Below, piece after piece: positions 34,312 to 42,322 of a stretch of DNA of 64,000 nucleotides. The position numbers and the translations under genes are program-made. Below the pieces are notes generated by a model, which worked only from the letters and a program-made list of their open reading frames with translations, did not search any database and was not told the DNA's origin. Position 1 is the first letter of the stretch. Each line of letters begins with the position of its first letter. This DNA is from JBCBKU01 sp038521345 (GTDB taxonomy: Bacteria; Pseudomonadota; Alphaproteobacteria; Rhodobacterales; Rhodobacteraceae). The stretch is from positions 1 to 64,000 of the forward strand of contig JBCBKU010000016.1 in NCBI GenBank assembly GCA_038521345.1, read 5' to 3'.

Positions 34312-34623
34312 ATGATCGTAACAACAACACCGTCGGTCGAGGGAAAGTCCATCACGGCCTACCATGGTATCGTCGTGGGTGAGGCGATCTTGGGTGCCAA
34401 CGTGTTCCGCGACATCTTTGCGGGCATTACCGATATCATCGGCGGGCGGTCAGCCGCGTATGAACAATCCCTCGGTGAGGCGCGGTCGACCGCGATTCGC
34501 GAACTGGAAGAGCGCGCCGCAGCCATGGGCGCGAACGCCGTGGTCGGAGTCGATCTCGACTACGAGGTCATCAACAATATGCTGATGGTTTCGGCCAGCG
34601 GTACGGCCGTCACTCTGGGATGA
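34312..34623 (+). CDS. YbjQ-family protein (UPF0145)
   Basis: 103 residues matching E. coli YbjQ over its whole length: VTTTPSVEGKSI, GVVGEAILGANVFRDIFAGI-type block, IIGGRSAAYEQSL, GANAVVGVDLDYE and SASGTAVTLG. The family forms a beta-barrel-like pentamer annotated as a putative heavy-metal-binding domain; the function is unknown. ATG 34312 has GGGGGAG 7 bases upstream and fits the family N-terminus; ATG 34288 (overlapping the previous stop) is an alternative. It sits in the middle of the suf operon. Confidence 0.88.
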   Translation: MIVTTTPSVEGKSITAYHGIVVGEAILGANVFRDIFAGITDIIGGRSAAYEQSLGEARSTAIRELEERAAAMGANAVVGVDLDYEVINNMLMVSASGTAVTLG

Positions 34624-34779
34624 CCGGTCCCAAGAGCAATAGGACGGGCGCGGGGAACCGCCGTTTGCAAGGGCGTCTAAATGATGCCCTGCATGGGGCT
34701 ACTATCTCCCAACAGGCGTCACGTTTTCGCCGGATTGAGTGGCCACCACACGGTCGGCACGCAACTGGGGACGTGAGTG

Positions 34780-35283
34780 ATGGGTTCTTTGACGGACGCG
34801 CAACGCGCAGCCTTCGATGCACGGGTCAGCCGCATCAAAAAGGGCGGTCCGAACACCCGCGGACAGATCTTTGTCGGGGTCGCGGAGGGCGCCGAGGGTG
34901 GGACGACCGCGCGCACCGTCGCGGCCGCGCCATTCATGACCATGGCGGACATTCTCATGGTTCCCTTGGCTTTTGCGATCGGGATGTTCTCTCTGGTGGC
35001 CGGGCAAGTGGCGATGTTCCACTTCTTCAGTGCCGATGGAGCTATGCCTCTGATCGAAGGCAACGCGTACTTCATGCTGTTCGGCGATATTTGCGTGGCG
35101 ACGATCCTGGCCGTGACCTTTGGCTGGGCCCTAAGACTGGGCGCAACCAATTTGCGGCGTATGGCGGTCCTGGCCGGCGTGGCCGCGGTTTTTCTGGCGA
35201 AGTCGACGCTGGTTGGCGCGGCGCCGGACTTTTTCTCGGCGCTCTACTCCCCGAGTTACGTTGCGACCATGTTGGCCGTCTGA
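34780..35283 (+). CDS. Membrane protein of unknown function in the suf operon
   Basis: 167 residues. The N-terminal 45 residues are soluble and basic (TDAQRAAFDARVSRIKKGGPNTRGQIFVG); four hydrophobic helices follow at about 55-80, 95-118, 125-143 and 150-167. No named family recognised. The start is GTG 34777 or ATG 34780. A gap of about 155 bases precedes it without a recognisable promoter or terminator, so it is probably still within the suf transcript. Confidence 0.65.
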   Translation: MGSLTDAQRAAFDARVSRIKKGGPNTRGQIFVGVAEGAEGGTTARTVAAAPFMTMADILMVPLAFAIGMFSLVAGQVAMFHFFSADGAMPLIEGNAYFMLFGDICVATILAVTFGWALRLGATNLRRMAVLAGVAAVFLAKSTLVGAAPDFFSALYSPSYVATMLAV

Positions 35284-35384
35284 CGCCCTTGCGGCCCGGC
35301 TTGCCCGGCGCGCACCCGAACTATTCTTCTCATCAAAGGCCCTCGTCCCATGGACGGTGGGCCTCTTCTGCCTGAGGTACTCCG

Positions 35385-36140
35385 ATGCTCGAAATCAAGA
35401 ACCTTCACGTATCGCTCGAAGAAGAGGACAAGCAGATCCTCAAGGGGGTGGACCTGACTGTTGATGCAGGCCGCGTCCACGCCATCATGGGGCCGAACGG
35501 GTCAGGCAAGTCGACGCTGAGCTATGTTCTGTCGGGGCGTGACGGGTATGAGGTCACCGATGGCAGCGCCATGCTGGACGGGATGGACGTTCTCGAGATG
35601 GAGCCGGAAGAGCGGGCGGCGGCCGGACTGTTCCTTGCGTTTCAATATCCGGTCGAGATCCCCGGGGTTGGGAATATGACGTTTCTTCGGACGGCGCTTA
35701 ATGCGCAGCGCAAGGCGCGTGGCGAGGACGAGGTCAGTGCGGCTGATTTCCTGAAGTTGGTGCGCGAGAAGGCCAAGCTTCTGAATATCGATGCCGAGAT
35801 GCTGAAGCGGCCGGTCAATGTCGGCTTTTCGGGCGGCGAGAAGAAGCGAAACGAAGTGCTGCAGATGGCGGTCCTCGAGCCGCGCATGTGCATTCTGGAT
35901 GAGACCGATTCAGGGCTTGATGTCGACGCGATGAAGCTCGTCTCCGACGGCGTGAACGCGCTCAGGGCCGAAGGACGCGCATTCCTCGTTATCACGCATT
36001 ACCAGCGGCTTCTCGATCACATTGCCCCGGACGTGGTCCACATCATGGCGGATGGACGTATCGTCAAGACGGGCGGTCCCGAACTTGCGCTTGAGGTCGA
36101 AAAGAACGGATACGCCGACATTCTTGCAGAGGTGGTGTAA
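35385..36140 (+). CDS. sufC: Fe-S assembly ATPase SufC
   Basis: ABC-type soluble ATPase of 251 residues that drives the SufBCD scaffold. Walker A GPNGSGKST is at residues 36-44; the signature is NVGFSGGEKKRNEVLQM; Walker B is CILDETDSGLDVDAMK; the switch His is in VITHYQRLL. These are the SufC forms (GFSGGEKKR and ETDSGLD). Its TAA stop overlaps the sufD ATG, so SufC and SufD are produced together. Confidence 0.97.
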   Translation: MLEIKNLHVSLEEEDKQILKGVDLTVDAGRVHAIMGPNGSGKSTLSYVLSGRDGYEVTDGSAMLDGMDVLEMEPEERAAAGLFLAFQYPVEIPGVGNMTFLRTALNAQRKARGEDEVSAADFLKLVREKAKLLNIDAEMLKRPVNVGFSGGEKKRNEVLQMAVLEPRMCILDETDSGLDVDAMKLVSDGVNALRAEGRAFLVITHYQRLLDHIAPDVVHIMADGRIVKTGGPELALEVEKNGYADILAEVV

Positions 36141-37423
36141 TGGCTGTCCCTGCCGAAACCACGGACGTCACAGAAGCCCGCATCGCCGCTTTGCATGTTC
36201 CGGAAACGGGTTGGCAGGGCGCGGCGCGCGTGGATGCCCTGTCGCGTCTGCGTGCCATGGGTCTGCCCGGGCGGCGCGACGAGTATTGGCGGTTCACCCG
36301 GCCGGACACGCTGGTTCAGGTCGACGCGCCGCCCGCAGCTGCCTTCGACCCGCGGGAGCGTCCGGTCTTCGAGGACATCGACCGGGTACAGCTGGTTTTT
36401 GTCGACGGTGTGTTCGACGCAGCGGCGTCAGACGATCCACGGATGGCAGGGGTTGAGATCGAGCGGCTGGCCGCGACGTCCGAACGCGACATCCACTGGG
36501 CCAAGGATCTCTATGGCCAGCTGGAGGCACGCGGGCAGGACCCGGTCACCCGGCCCTTTGCGGCCCTGAACACCGCTGCGGCGACGGACGGAGTTTTGAT
36601 CCGTGTGACGGGACAGGCCGAAAAGCCCGTCGGACTGCGCTACCTGCACCGGAACCCGACGTCGGACGCGATCCTGCATCACGTGATCCGTGTCGAAGCC
36701 GGTGCATCGCTAACCGTCCTTGAAAACGGTCCGGCGGCGGCGCGGTTCAACAAGGTCATGGAAATCGATGTGGCAAACGGCGCGACGTTCAACCATGTCC
36801 GCGCGCAAGGGCGTGATCATGAGCGCCGGGCGGCGACAGCAATGTTTGCCCGGTTGGGCGAGGGCGCGGTTTACAAATCCTTCACCCTGACCGCCAACGG
36901 AGTGCTGACCCGCAACGAGTCCGTTGTCGAATTCACTGGCGACAATGCTGTGGCCCACGTGGCCGGCGCCGCTATGGGCGACGGCACGTTCCACCATGAT
37001 GACACCGTTTTCGTCACCCATGATGCCGTTGGATGCGAAAGCCGTCAGGTCTTCAAAAAGGTGCTCCGGAACGGTGCGGTTGGTGTTTTCCAAGGGAAGA
37101 TCCTGGTCAAGCCCGGGGCTCAGAAGACGGACGGATACCAGATCAGCCAGTCGCTTCTTCTGGATGAGGAGAGCCAGTTCCTCGCCAAGCCCGAGCTTGA
37201 GATCTATGCCGATGATGTCGCCTGTTCCCACGGGTCCACGACCGGAGCCATCGACCAGACCACGCTCTTCTACCTCCGCTCGCGTGGCGTGCCCGAGGCC
37301 GAAGCGCAGAACCTGCTCGTGCTGGCATTTCTGGCCGAGGCCATAGACGAGATCGAGGACGAACAACTCGCCGACGAGATCCGGTCCCGGCTGGAGGGCT
37401 GGCTGGAACGGCACCGGGGCTAG
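36140..37423 (+). CDS. sufD: Fe-S cluster assembly protein SufD
   Basis: 427 residues, paralogue of SufB and part of the SufBC2D complex. The core beta-helix region and the C-terminal end are characteristic: FQGKILVKPGAQKTDGYQ, LLLDEESQFLAKPELEIYADDVACSHGSTTGAIDQTTLFYLRSRGV, then LLVLAFLAEAIDEI. The conserved His in CSHGS, needed for cluster formation in E. coli SufD, is present. It starts at ATG 36140, overlapping the sufC stop by one base. Confidence 0.96.
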   Translation: MAVPAETTDVTEARIAALHVPETGWQGAARVDALSRLRAMGLPGRRDEYWRFTRPDTLVQVDAPPAAAFDPRERPVFEDIDRVQLVFVDGVFDAAASDDPRMAGVEIERLAATSERDIHWAKDLYGQLEARGQDPVTRPFAALNTAAATDGVLIRVTGQAEKPVGLRYLHRNPTSDAILHHVIRVEAGASLTVLENGPAAARFNKVMEIDVANGATFNHVRAQGRDHERRAATAMFARLGEGAVYKSFTLTANGVLTRNESVVEFTGDNAVAHVAGAAMGDGTFHHDDTVFVTHDAVGCESRQVFKKVLRNGAVGVFQGKILVKPGAQKTDGYQISQSLLLDEESQFLAKPELEIYADDVACSHGSTTGAIDQTTLFYLRSRGVPEAEAQNLLVLAFLAEAIDEIEDEQLADEIRSRLEGWLERHRG

Positions 37424-37427
37424 TCCG

Positions 37428-37922
37428 GTGTCTGCCGCGCTCGACATCCTTCGAACCTACCGCGCCCCGCGCGAGGTGATCCGCCGACGCGGCAGCGGTT
37501 CTCCCCGGGAGGATCGTGCGCTGGTCACCCTGTTGTCCGCCTGTGCGGTCATGTTTCTCGGGATGCTGCCAGTGGTCCAGCGGCAGGCGCTCGAGGATCC
37601 GACAACGCCGTTCGATGCGCGTCTTGGCGGCGCTCTCATGGCATGGCTTTTCATCGTGCCGCTGGCGCTGTACCTCATCGCTGCGCTCAGCCGCCTCGTC
37701 GCCCGGATGATGGGCGGGCGTGGCACTTGGTACCAGGCACGGATTGCGCTTTTCTGGGCCCTACTTGCAGCCGGGCCGCTTTGGTTGTTTTACGGGCTTC
37801 TCTATGGGCTCGCAGGTCTGCAACCGGTAACTACGGCGGCCGGGACGCTTTGGCTCGCGGCTTTCCTCGTTTTCTGGGGGATCGGCCTTTACACGTTGGA
37901 AGAGGACGGCGAAACGGCATGA
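37428..37922 (+). CDS. Membrane protein next to a Yip1 protein
   Basis: 164 residues from GTG 37428, with four hydrophobic helices (about 34-50, 68-90, 103-125, 133-155). It follows sufD by 4 bases and overlaps the next gene. The general plan resembles the Yip1-like membrane proteins and the gene beside it is one, so they may work as a pair; the family assignment itself is uncertain. Confidence 0.65.
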   Translation: MSAALDILRTYRAPREVIRRRGSGSPREDRALVTLLSACAVMFLGMLPVVQRQALEDPTTPFDARLGGALMAWLFIVPLALYLIAALSRLVARMMGGRGTWYQARIALFWALLAAGPLWLFYGLLYGLAGLQPVTTAAGTLWLAAFLVFWGIGLYTLEEDGETA

Positions 37923-38521
37923 CGTTCACGCTCGACGGGCTGCTCAAGATGGCGTGGCGCACGGTGACCAACCCGCGGGAAGGCGCGGAAGAGGTTCTTG
38001 CGCTCGGGATCCCGCGCCAGGCGCTTTGGCCGGCGCTTTTGCTGGTGGTCGTTCTCTCGATGATCCTCTCGGTGCTGACCAACGCGGTTCTTGAGGCCAG
38101 TGGTGACCCGGCACGCGAAGATATCTTTGCAAACCCATTGGCGCTTGGCGTCATCGAGGTTGGATTTCTGGTGCTCATTGCAGCGGCGATCTACGTGATC
38201 GGGCGCAACATGGGGGGGCGCGGCTCCTTCGAGGAAGGTCTTTTGCTGGTCATCTGGCTTCAGTTCATTCTGGTTTGCGCGTCGGCCCTGCAATTGGGCG
38301 CCCTGATGATATCGGGGTTCATTGCGGTTTTGATCAGCTTCGCCAGCGTCGTCCTGTTCCTTTGGCTGCTCACGCATTTCGTCGCTGTCGTGCACGGGTT
38401 TCGATCGCTCGCTCAGGTGTTTGTCATGATCCTCGTCTCGATGATCGGCATTTCCTTCGTTCTTGTGATGGTGCTGGCGATCCTCGGGATTGACGTGCCC
38501 ATGCCGTCGGAGGGTGCATGA
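37919..38521 (+). CDS. YIP1-family membrane protein
   Basis: 200 residues with five hydrophobic helices. The opening LLKMAWRTVTNPREGAEEVLALGIPRQALWPALLLVVVLS is the usual start of bacterial Yip1 proteins (a soluble TNPREG segment before the first helix). It overlaps its neighbours by 4 bases on both sides (ATGA), so it is translated in line with sufS. The function of bacterial Yip1 proteins is unknown. Confidence 0.8.
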   Translation: MTFTLDGLLKMAWRTVTNPREGAEEVLALGIPRQALWPALLLVVVLSMILSVLTNAVLEASGDPAREDIFANPLALGVIEVGFLVLIAAAIYVIGRNMGGRGSFEEGLLLVIWLQFILVCASALQLGALMISGFIAVLISFASVVLFLWLLTHFVAVVHGFRSLAQVFVMILVSMIGISFVLVMVLAILGIDVPMPSEGA

Positions 38522-39741
38522 CCTACGATGTTGCAGCCATTCGCGCCGACTTTCCCATCCTCGCACGCGAGGTGCACGGCAAGCCACTGATCTACCTCGA
38601 CAACGGCGCTTCCGCGCAGAAGCCTCAGGTCGTGATCGATGCCATCAGCCACGCCTACACGATGGAATATTCGAACGTGCATCGCGGTCTGCATTATCTT
38701 TCGACCGTCGCGACGGAGAAATACGAGGCGGTGCGCGGCACCGTTGCCCGCTTCCTGAATGCGCCGGACGAGCGCGAGATCGTGATGACCACCGGCACCA
38801 CCGAGGGGATCAACCTCGTCGCCTATGGCTGGGCCATGCCGCGGTTGGAACCGGGTGACGAGATCATTCTGAGCGTCATGGAACACCATGCCAACATCGT
38901 ACCCTGGCATTTTCTGCGGGAACGGCAGGGCGCGGTCATCAAGTGGGTGGACGTGGATGCCAATGGTGATCTCGATCCGCAGAAGGTTATCGATGCGATC
39001 GGACCCCGGACGAAACTGATCGCCATCACCCATCTTTCGAACGTTCTTGGGACCCGCGTGGATGTGGCGGCCATTGCTGCCGCCGCGCGGGAGCAGGGGG
39101 TCGCGACCCTTGTCGATGGCAGTCAGGCCGCCGTGCACATGCCGGTGGACCTCTCCACGCTTGGTGTCGATTTCTACGCGGTGACAGGGCACAAGCTTTA
39201 CGGCCCCTCGGGATCCGGTGCGATCTGGATCCGGAAAGAGCGGATGGACGAGATGCGGCCCTTCATGGGCGGCGGCGACATGATCCGGGAGGTAACCAAA
39301 GAGACGGTCACCTGGGCCGATCCGCCCATGAAGTTCGAGGCGGGCACGCCGGGCATCGTTCAGCAGATCGGCCTTGGTGTGGCGCTGAACTATATGATGG
39401 GCCTTGGCATGGACGCGATCGAAGCGCACGAGATGCGGTTGCGGAACTATGCGAGGGACAGGCTTGACGGGTTGAACTGGTTGCAGGTGCAGGGCACTTC
39501 AGCCTCCAAGGCTGCTATCTTCTCGTTCACGCTGGACGGCGCAGCCCACGCCCACGATATTTCGACGGTTCTCGACAAGAAAGGGGTCGCGGTCCGCGCC
39601 GGACAGCATTGTGCCGGGCCGCTAATGGAGCATCTCGGCGTCGCGGCAACCTGTCGAGCCTCCTTCGGTCTCTACAACACCGAGGACGAGGTGGACGTCC
39701 TGATCGACGCGCTTGAACTCTGCCACGAGTTGTTTGCCTGA
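38518..39741 (+). CDS. sufS: Cysteine desulfurase SufS
   Basis: Group II cysteine desulfurase/selenocysteine lyase of 407 residues. PLP lysine is Lys226 in VTGHKLYGPSGSG and catalytic cysteine Cys365 in RAGQHCAGPLM, almost identical numbering to E. coli SufS. The N-terminal FPILAREVHGKPLIYLDNGASAQKP block is typical. It is the last suf gene here and starts in the stop of the Yip1 gene. No sufE or sufU partner gene was found in the window, so the sulfur acceptor must be coded elsewhere. Confidence 0.96.
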   Translation: MTYDVAAIRADFPILAREVHGKPLIYLDNGASAQKPQVVIDAISHAYTMEYSNVHRGLHYLSTVATEKYEAVRGTVARFLNAPDEREIVMTTGTTEGINLVAYGWAMPRLEPGDEIILSVMEHHANIVPWHFLRERQGAVIKWVDVDANGDLDPQKVIDAIGPRTKLIAITHLSNVLGTRVDVAAIAAAAREQGVATLVDGSQAAVHMPVDLSTLGVDFYAVTGHKLYGPSGSGAIWIRKERMDEMRPFMGGGDMIREVTKETVTWADPPMKFEAGTPGIVQQIGLGVALNYMMGLGMDAIEAHEMRLRNYARDRLDGLNWLQVQGTSASKAAIFSFTLDGAAHAHDISTVLDKKGVAVRAGQHCAGPLMEHLGVAATCRASFGLYNTEDEVDVLIDALELCHELFA

Positions 39742-39751
39742 TCCTTTCCGA

Positions 39752-39780
39752 TTGCGAGGGGCAGGGCCCCGGTTTATAGA
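39752..39780 (+). promoter_or_regulatory. Promoter of the tRNA-Arg gene
   Basis: TTGCGA (39752-39757) and TATAGA (39775-39780) with exactly 17 bases between; the tRNA begins 9 bases after the -10 element. The tRNA thus has its own promoter after the sufS stop codon. Confidence 0.75.
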
Positions 39781-39789
39781 GCCCCGCAG

Positions 39790-39866
<77 letters not shown>

Positions 39867-39999
39867 TATCCCCATTCGGTTTCGCCAGCACCCGGCCACA
39901 TCCCGCGCATCGGTTCGGCTCCGGATTTTGCGGCGCTTGACTCGGCAAGCAACCAGCGGGTACGCACGCCGCAGATGCGTCACCAACGGGAGGGCGACC

Positions 40000-40059
40000 A
40001 TGACGGCTTTCGATCGTTTCTTCGCTAATGGCTCCCGACCAGGGATGTCACACACGTGA
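40000..40059 (+). CDS. Possible 19-residue leader peptide
   Basis: ATG 40000 is preceded by GGGAGG at 6 bases, one of the better ribosome binding sites in the window, and reads MTAFDRFFANGSRPGMSHT before a TGA. The stop codon lies inside the inverted repeat at 40044-40063. This could be a leader peptide that controls the exporter gene 103 bases downstream, or chance. Confidence 0.3.
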   Translation: MTAFDRFFANGSRPGMSHT

Positions 40060-40063
40060 CATC
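40044..40063. repeat. Inverted repeat GATGTCAC-N4-GTGACATC
   Basis: Perfect 8-bp arms around ACAC, 100 bases ahead of the ABC exporter. It has no T-run. It could be an operator for a dimeric regulator or an RNA hairpin at the end of the short reading frame. Confidence 0.5.
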
Positions 40064-40162
40064 GGACGGCGACCTCCGCCACTGATCCCACCCGCATCGA
40101 TGTAACTCCGGCTTTATTAAGGCCAAATTCGAGGGCGCGGTTTCATCTTCCGCGCAAATCCC

Positions 40163-41920
40163 ATGCTCAGTCTATCGACCTATGGCGCGTTCACGCGCGT
40201 ATTGGCTTTCGCTTCGCGCTTATGGCTGCGTCGCCCGGGCCTTCTGTCCATCATTCTTGCCTTCGTCATTGTTTCAACGGCGGCCGACGTCGCCATTCCG
40301 GTCGTGACCGGCCATCTCGTGACGGCCGTGTCCGAGGGAACCTCTCCCTGGGGGTCTTTCGGCCTGCTCCTTGGCCTTGGGGCCTTTTCCATCGGGGCGA
40401 AGATCCTCAGCATCTTCGGGATTATCGACCTGACCGTGCCGACCATGCGCGAGGCCGAAACCGAGGCCTTCGCCCGCGTCCAGCGGCTTCCGGCCGACTG
40501 GCACGCAAATGCCTTCGCCGGCTCAACCGTGCGCCAGATCACACGGGGTGCGTGGGCGCTTGACGATATGGGCGATGTGCTGTTGCTCGCGCTTCTTCCG
40601 TCGCTTCTGGTTCTTCTAGGAACCATTGCCACGCTCACTGCGTTCCGGTGGGAGGTCGGTCTTGTGGCCAGCATCGGCGCGGTGTTCTTTCTGGTCCTGT
40701 CGCTGGCGGTCAACCTTCTTTGGGTGGCACCGGCGGCGCGGCTTTCCAATGCACAGGACAGCCGTGTCTCGGGATCACTGGCGGACGCCATCACGTCGAA
40801 CGCTGTCGTTCGGGCACATGCAGGCGAGGCGCGCGAGGATGACCGGATTGACCGCACACTTGCAAAATGGGCCCACCGGACGCGGCGCACGTGGCGCCGG
40901 GGCACGTGGTCAGGACTTGCGCAGGATGTTTCGCTCTGGCTTCTGCGGGCCACGGTCCTTGCCGGCGCGCTTCTCGCTTTCGCGCGGGGTCTCGCTGGTG
41001 CGGGTGAGATTGCGTTTGTTGTCTCGGCCCTCGGGATGCTTGACGGATACTTGCGCCAGGTAGGGCACCACGTGCGCATGCTGCAGAAATCCGTGAATGA
41101 TGCAGAGGAACTGGTTGACCTGATGTCGACCGAAACCGAGCGGCAGGTGGTGCGTCCTCCGGCACGGGCCTTGCCGCCGCGTGCCGCCGATCTGGTGTTC
41201 AACCATGTACACTACGGCTATTCGGGTGCTCCGACGCCGCTGTTTACCGATCTTCACGTGTCCATCCCGGAAGGTCAGAAAGTCGGGCTGGTCGGGCGGT
41301 CGGGCTCGGGGAAGACGACGTTCGTCAAGCTGATCCAGCGCATCCATGAGATAACGGATGGCGCGATCCTTCTTGGTGGCGTCGACATCGGGTCGGTTCC
41401 GCTGACGGATCTGCGGCGCCAGATTGCACTCGTTCCGCAGGAACCGATCCTTTTCCACCGTTCGCTCGCTGACAACATTGCTTATGCGCGCCCCGGTGCT
41501 CGAATGGCCGAGATCAAACAGGCTGCCGAACGCGCCGGTGCCGCTGAGTTCATCGAGCGTCTGCCGAAGGGATATGGAACGAAGGTGGGCGAACGCGGCG
41601 TCAAACTTTCGGGCGGGGAGCGCCAGCGCGTGGCGATTGCACGCGCATTCCTGTCCGACGCGCCCGTGCTGATCATGGACGAGGCGACATCCTCCCTCGA
41701 TTCAGAAGCCGAGGCGCGGGTCGCGGCGGCGGCTGAACGCCTTATGGAAGGGCGTACGACACTCGTCATCGCCCACCGACTGGCCACGGTCGAACGGATG
41801 GACCGGATCTTGGTCTTTGATCAGGGTCTGATTCTGGAAGACGGGACGCCCAATGCGTTGATGGCCCGAGAGAACGGCCTCTACCGCGCGTTGCGCCAGC
41901 GTCAGTCTCTCGCGGCCTAG
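40163..41920 (+). CDS. ABC exporter, fused membrane and ATPase domains
   Basis: 585-residue half-transporter of the MsbA/multidrug type: a six-helix membrane domain (about 1-320) followed by an ATPase domain with Walker A GRSGSGKTT, Q-loop LVPQEPILFHRS, signature LSGGERQRVAIARA, Walker B VLIMDEATSSLDS and H-loop IAHRL. All catalytic residues are present, so it can work as a homodimer. Direction is export by family. The substrate is unknown. The gene is alone and ends before a 400-base gap. Confidence 0.88.
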   Translation: MLSLSTYGAFTRVLAFASRLWLRRPGLLSIILAFVIVSTAADVAIPVVTGHLVTAVSEGTSPWGSFGLLLGLGAFSIGAKILSIFGIIDLTVPTMREAETEAFARVQRLPADWHANAFAGSTVRQITRGAWALDDMGDVLLLALLPSLLVLLGTIATLTAFRWEVGLVASIGAVFFLVLSLAVNLLWVAPAARLSNAQDSRVSGSLADAITSNAVVRAHAGEAREDDRIDRTLAKWAHRTRRTWRRGTWSGLAQDVSLWLLRATVLAGALLAFARGLAGAGEIAFVVSALGMLDGYLRQVGHHVRMLQKSVNDAEELVDLMSTETERQVVRPPARALPPRAADLVFNHVHYGYSGAPTPLFTDLHVSIPEGQKVGLVGRSGSGKTTFVKLIQRIHEITDGAILLGGVDIGSVPLTDLRRQIALVPQEPILFHRSLADNIAYARPGARMAEIKQAAERAGAAEFIERLPKGYGTKVGERGVKLSGGERQRVAIARAFLSDAPVLIMDEATSSLDSEAEARVAAAAERLMEGRTTLVIAHRLATVERMDRILVFDQGLILEDGTPNALMARENGLYRALRQRQSLAA

Positions 41921-42268
41921 ACCCGCGAGAGACCTCATTGATGTGACGCCCGGAATGGCCGGTCCTGTGGCCGTGGGTTTCGCAAACGAAAGGCGCGCGT
42001 CCCCTACCGACGCGCGCCTCGATGGCGTACTTGTGCCAAACGTTTACAGTTACTATGTCGGGCCGCGTCCGGCCCGTACCCCTTACAAGGACCTACCAGC
42101 TGGTCCAGTACGCTTACAGAACCTTAACTACGCATGCGGGACCGGGGATGCACCCTGCCGAATGGATAAATCCGACCCGTTTCGGGGAACTCTCTGTTTA
42201 CGGATTCCATTTGGTATTGGAACCAACGCGTCCGAGGTTTTCGGCCGTATGTCGTAAGGTTCTGATCC
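41921..42268. other. Gene-free gap between convergent genes
   Basis: About 350 bases between the exporter and the terminator of the binding-protein gene. A 10-bp hairpin GGCGCGCGTC-N7-GACGCGCGCC (41992-42018) stands 71 bases after the exporter stop and could end its transcript by structure, though no T-run follows on the plus strand. The remaining 250 bases are less GC-rich than the coding regions, contain several TTAC/TTAA motifs, and no convincing gene. Confidence 0.5.
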
Positions 42269-42301
42269 AAAAAAGAAAAGGCGGCGCTGGTGCGCCGCCT
42301 T
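42269..42301 (-). terminator. Rho-independent terminator of the binding-protein gene
   Basis: On the minus strand, AAGGCGGCGC-ACCA-GCGCCGCCTT is followed by TTCTTTTTTGG. Perfect 10-bp arms with a 4-base loop, 21 bases after the stop codon. No permease gene follows before it. Confidence 0.88.
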
Positions 42302-42322
42302 CTGTCGTCATGGCCTGGTCGA

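Larger units (their letters stand above)
39867..40162. other. Gap between tRNA-Arg and the ABC exporter
   Basis: About 300 bases without a long gene. It holds a 19-codon reading frame with a strong ribosome binding site (40000-40059) and an 8-bp inverted repeat (40044-40063) that overlaps its end. No terminator was found after the tRNA, and no att-like duplication of the tRNA 3' end is visible. Confidence 0.6.
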
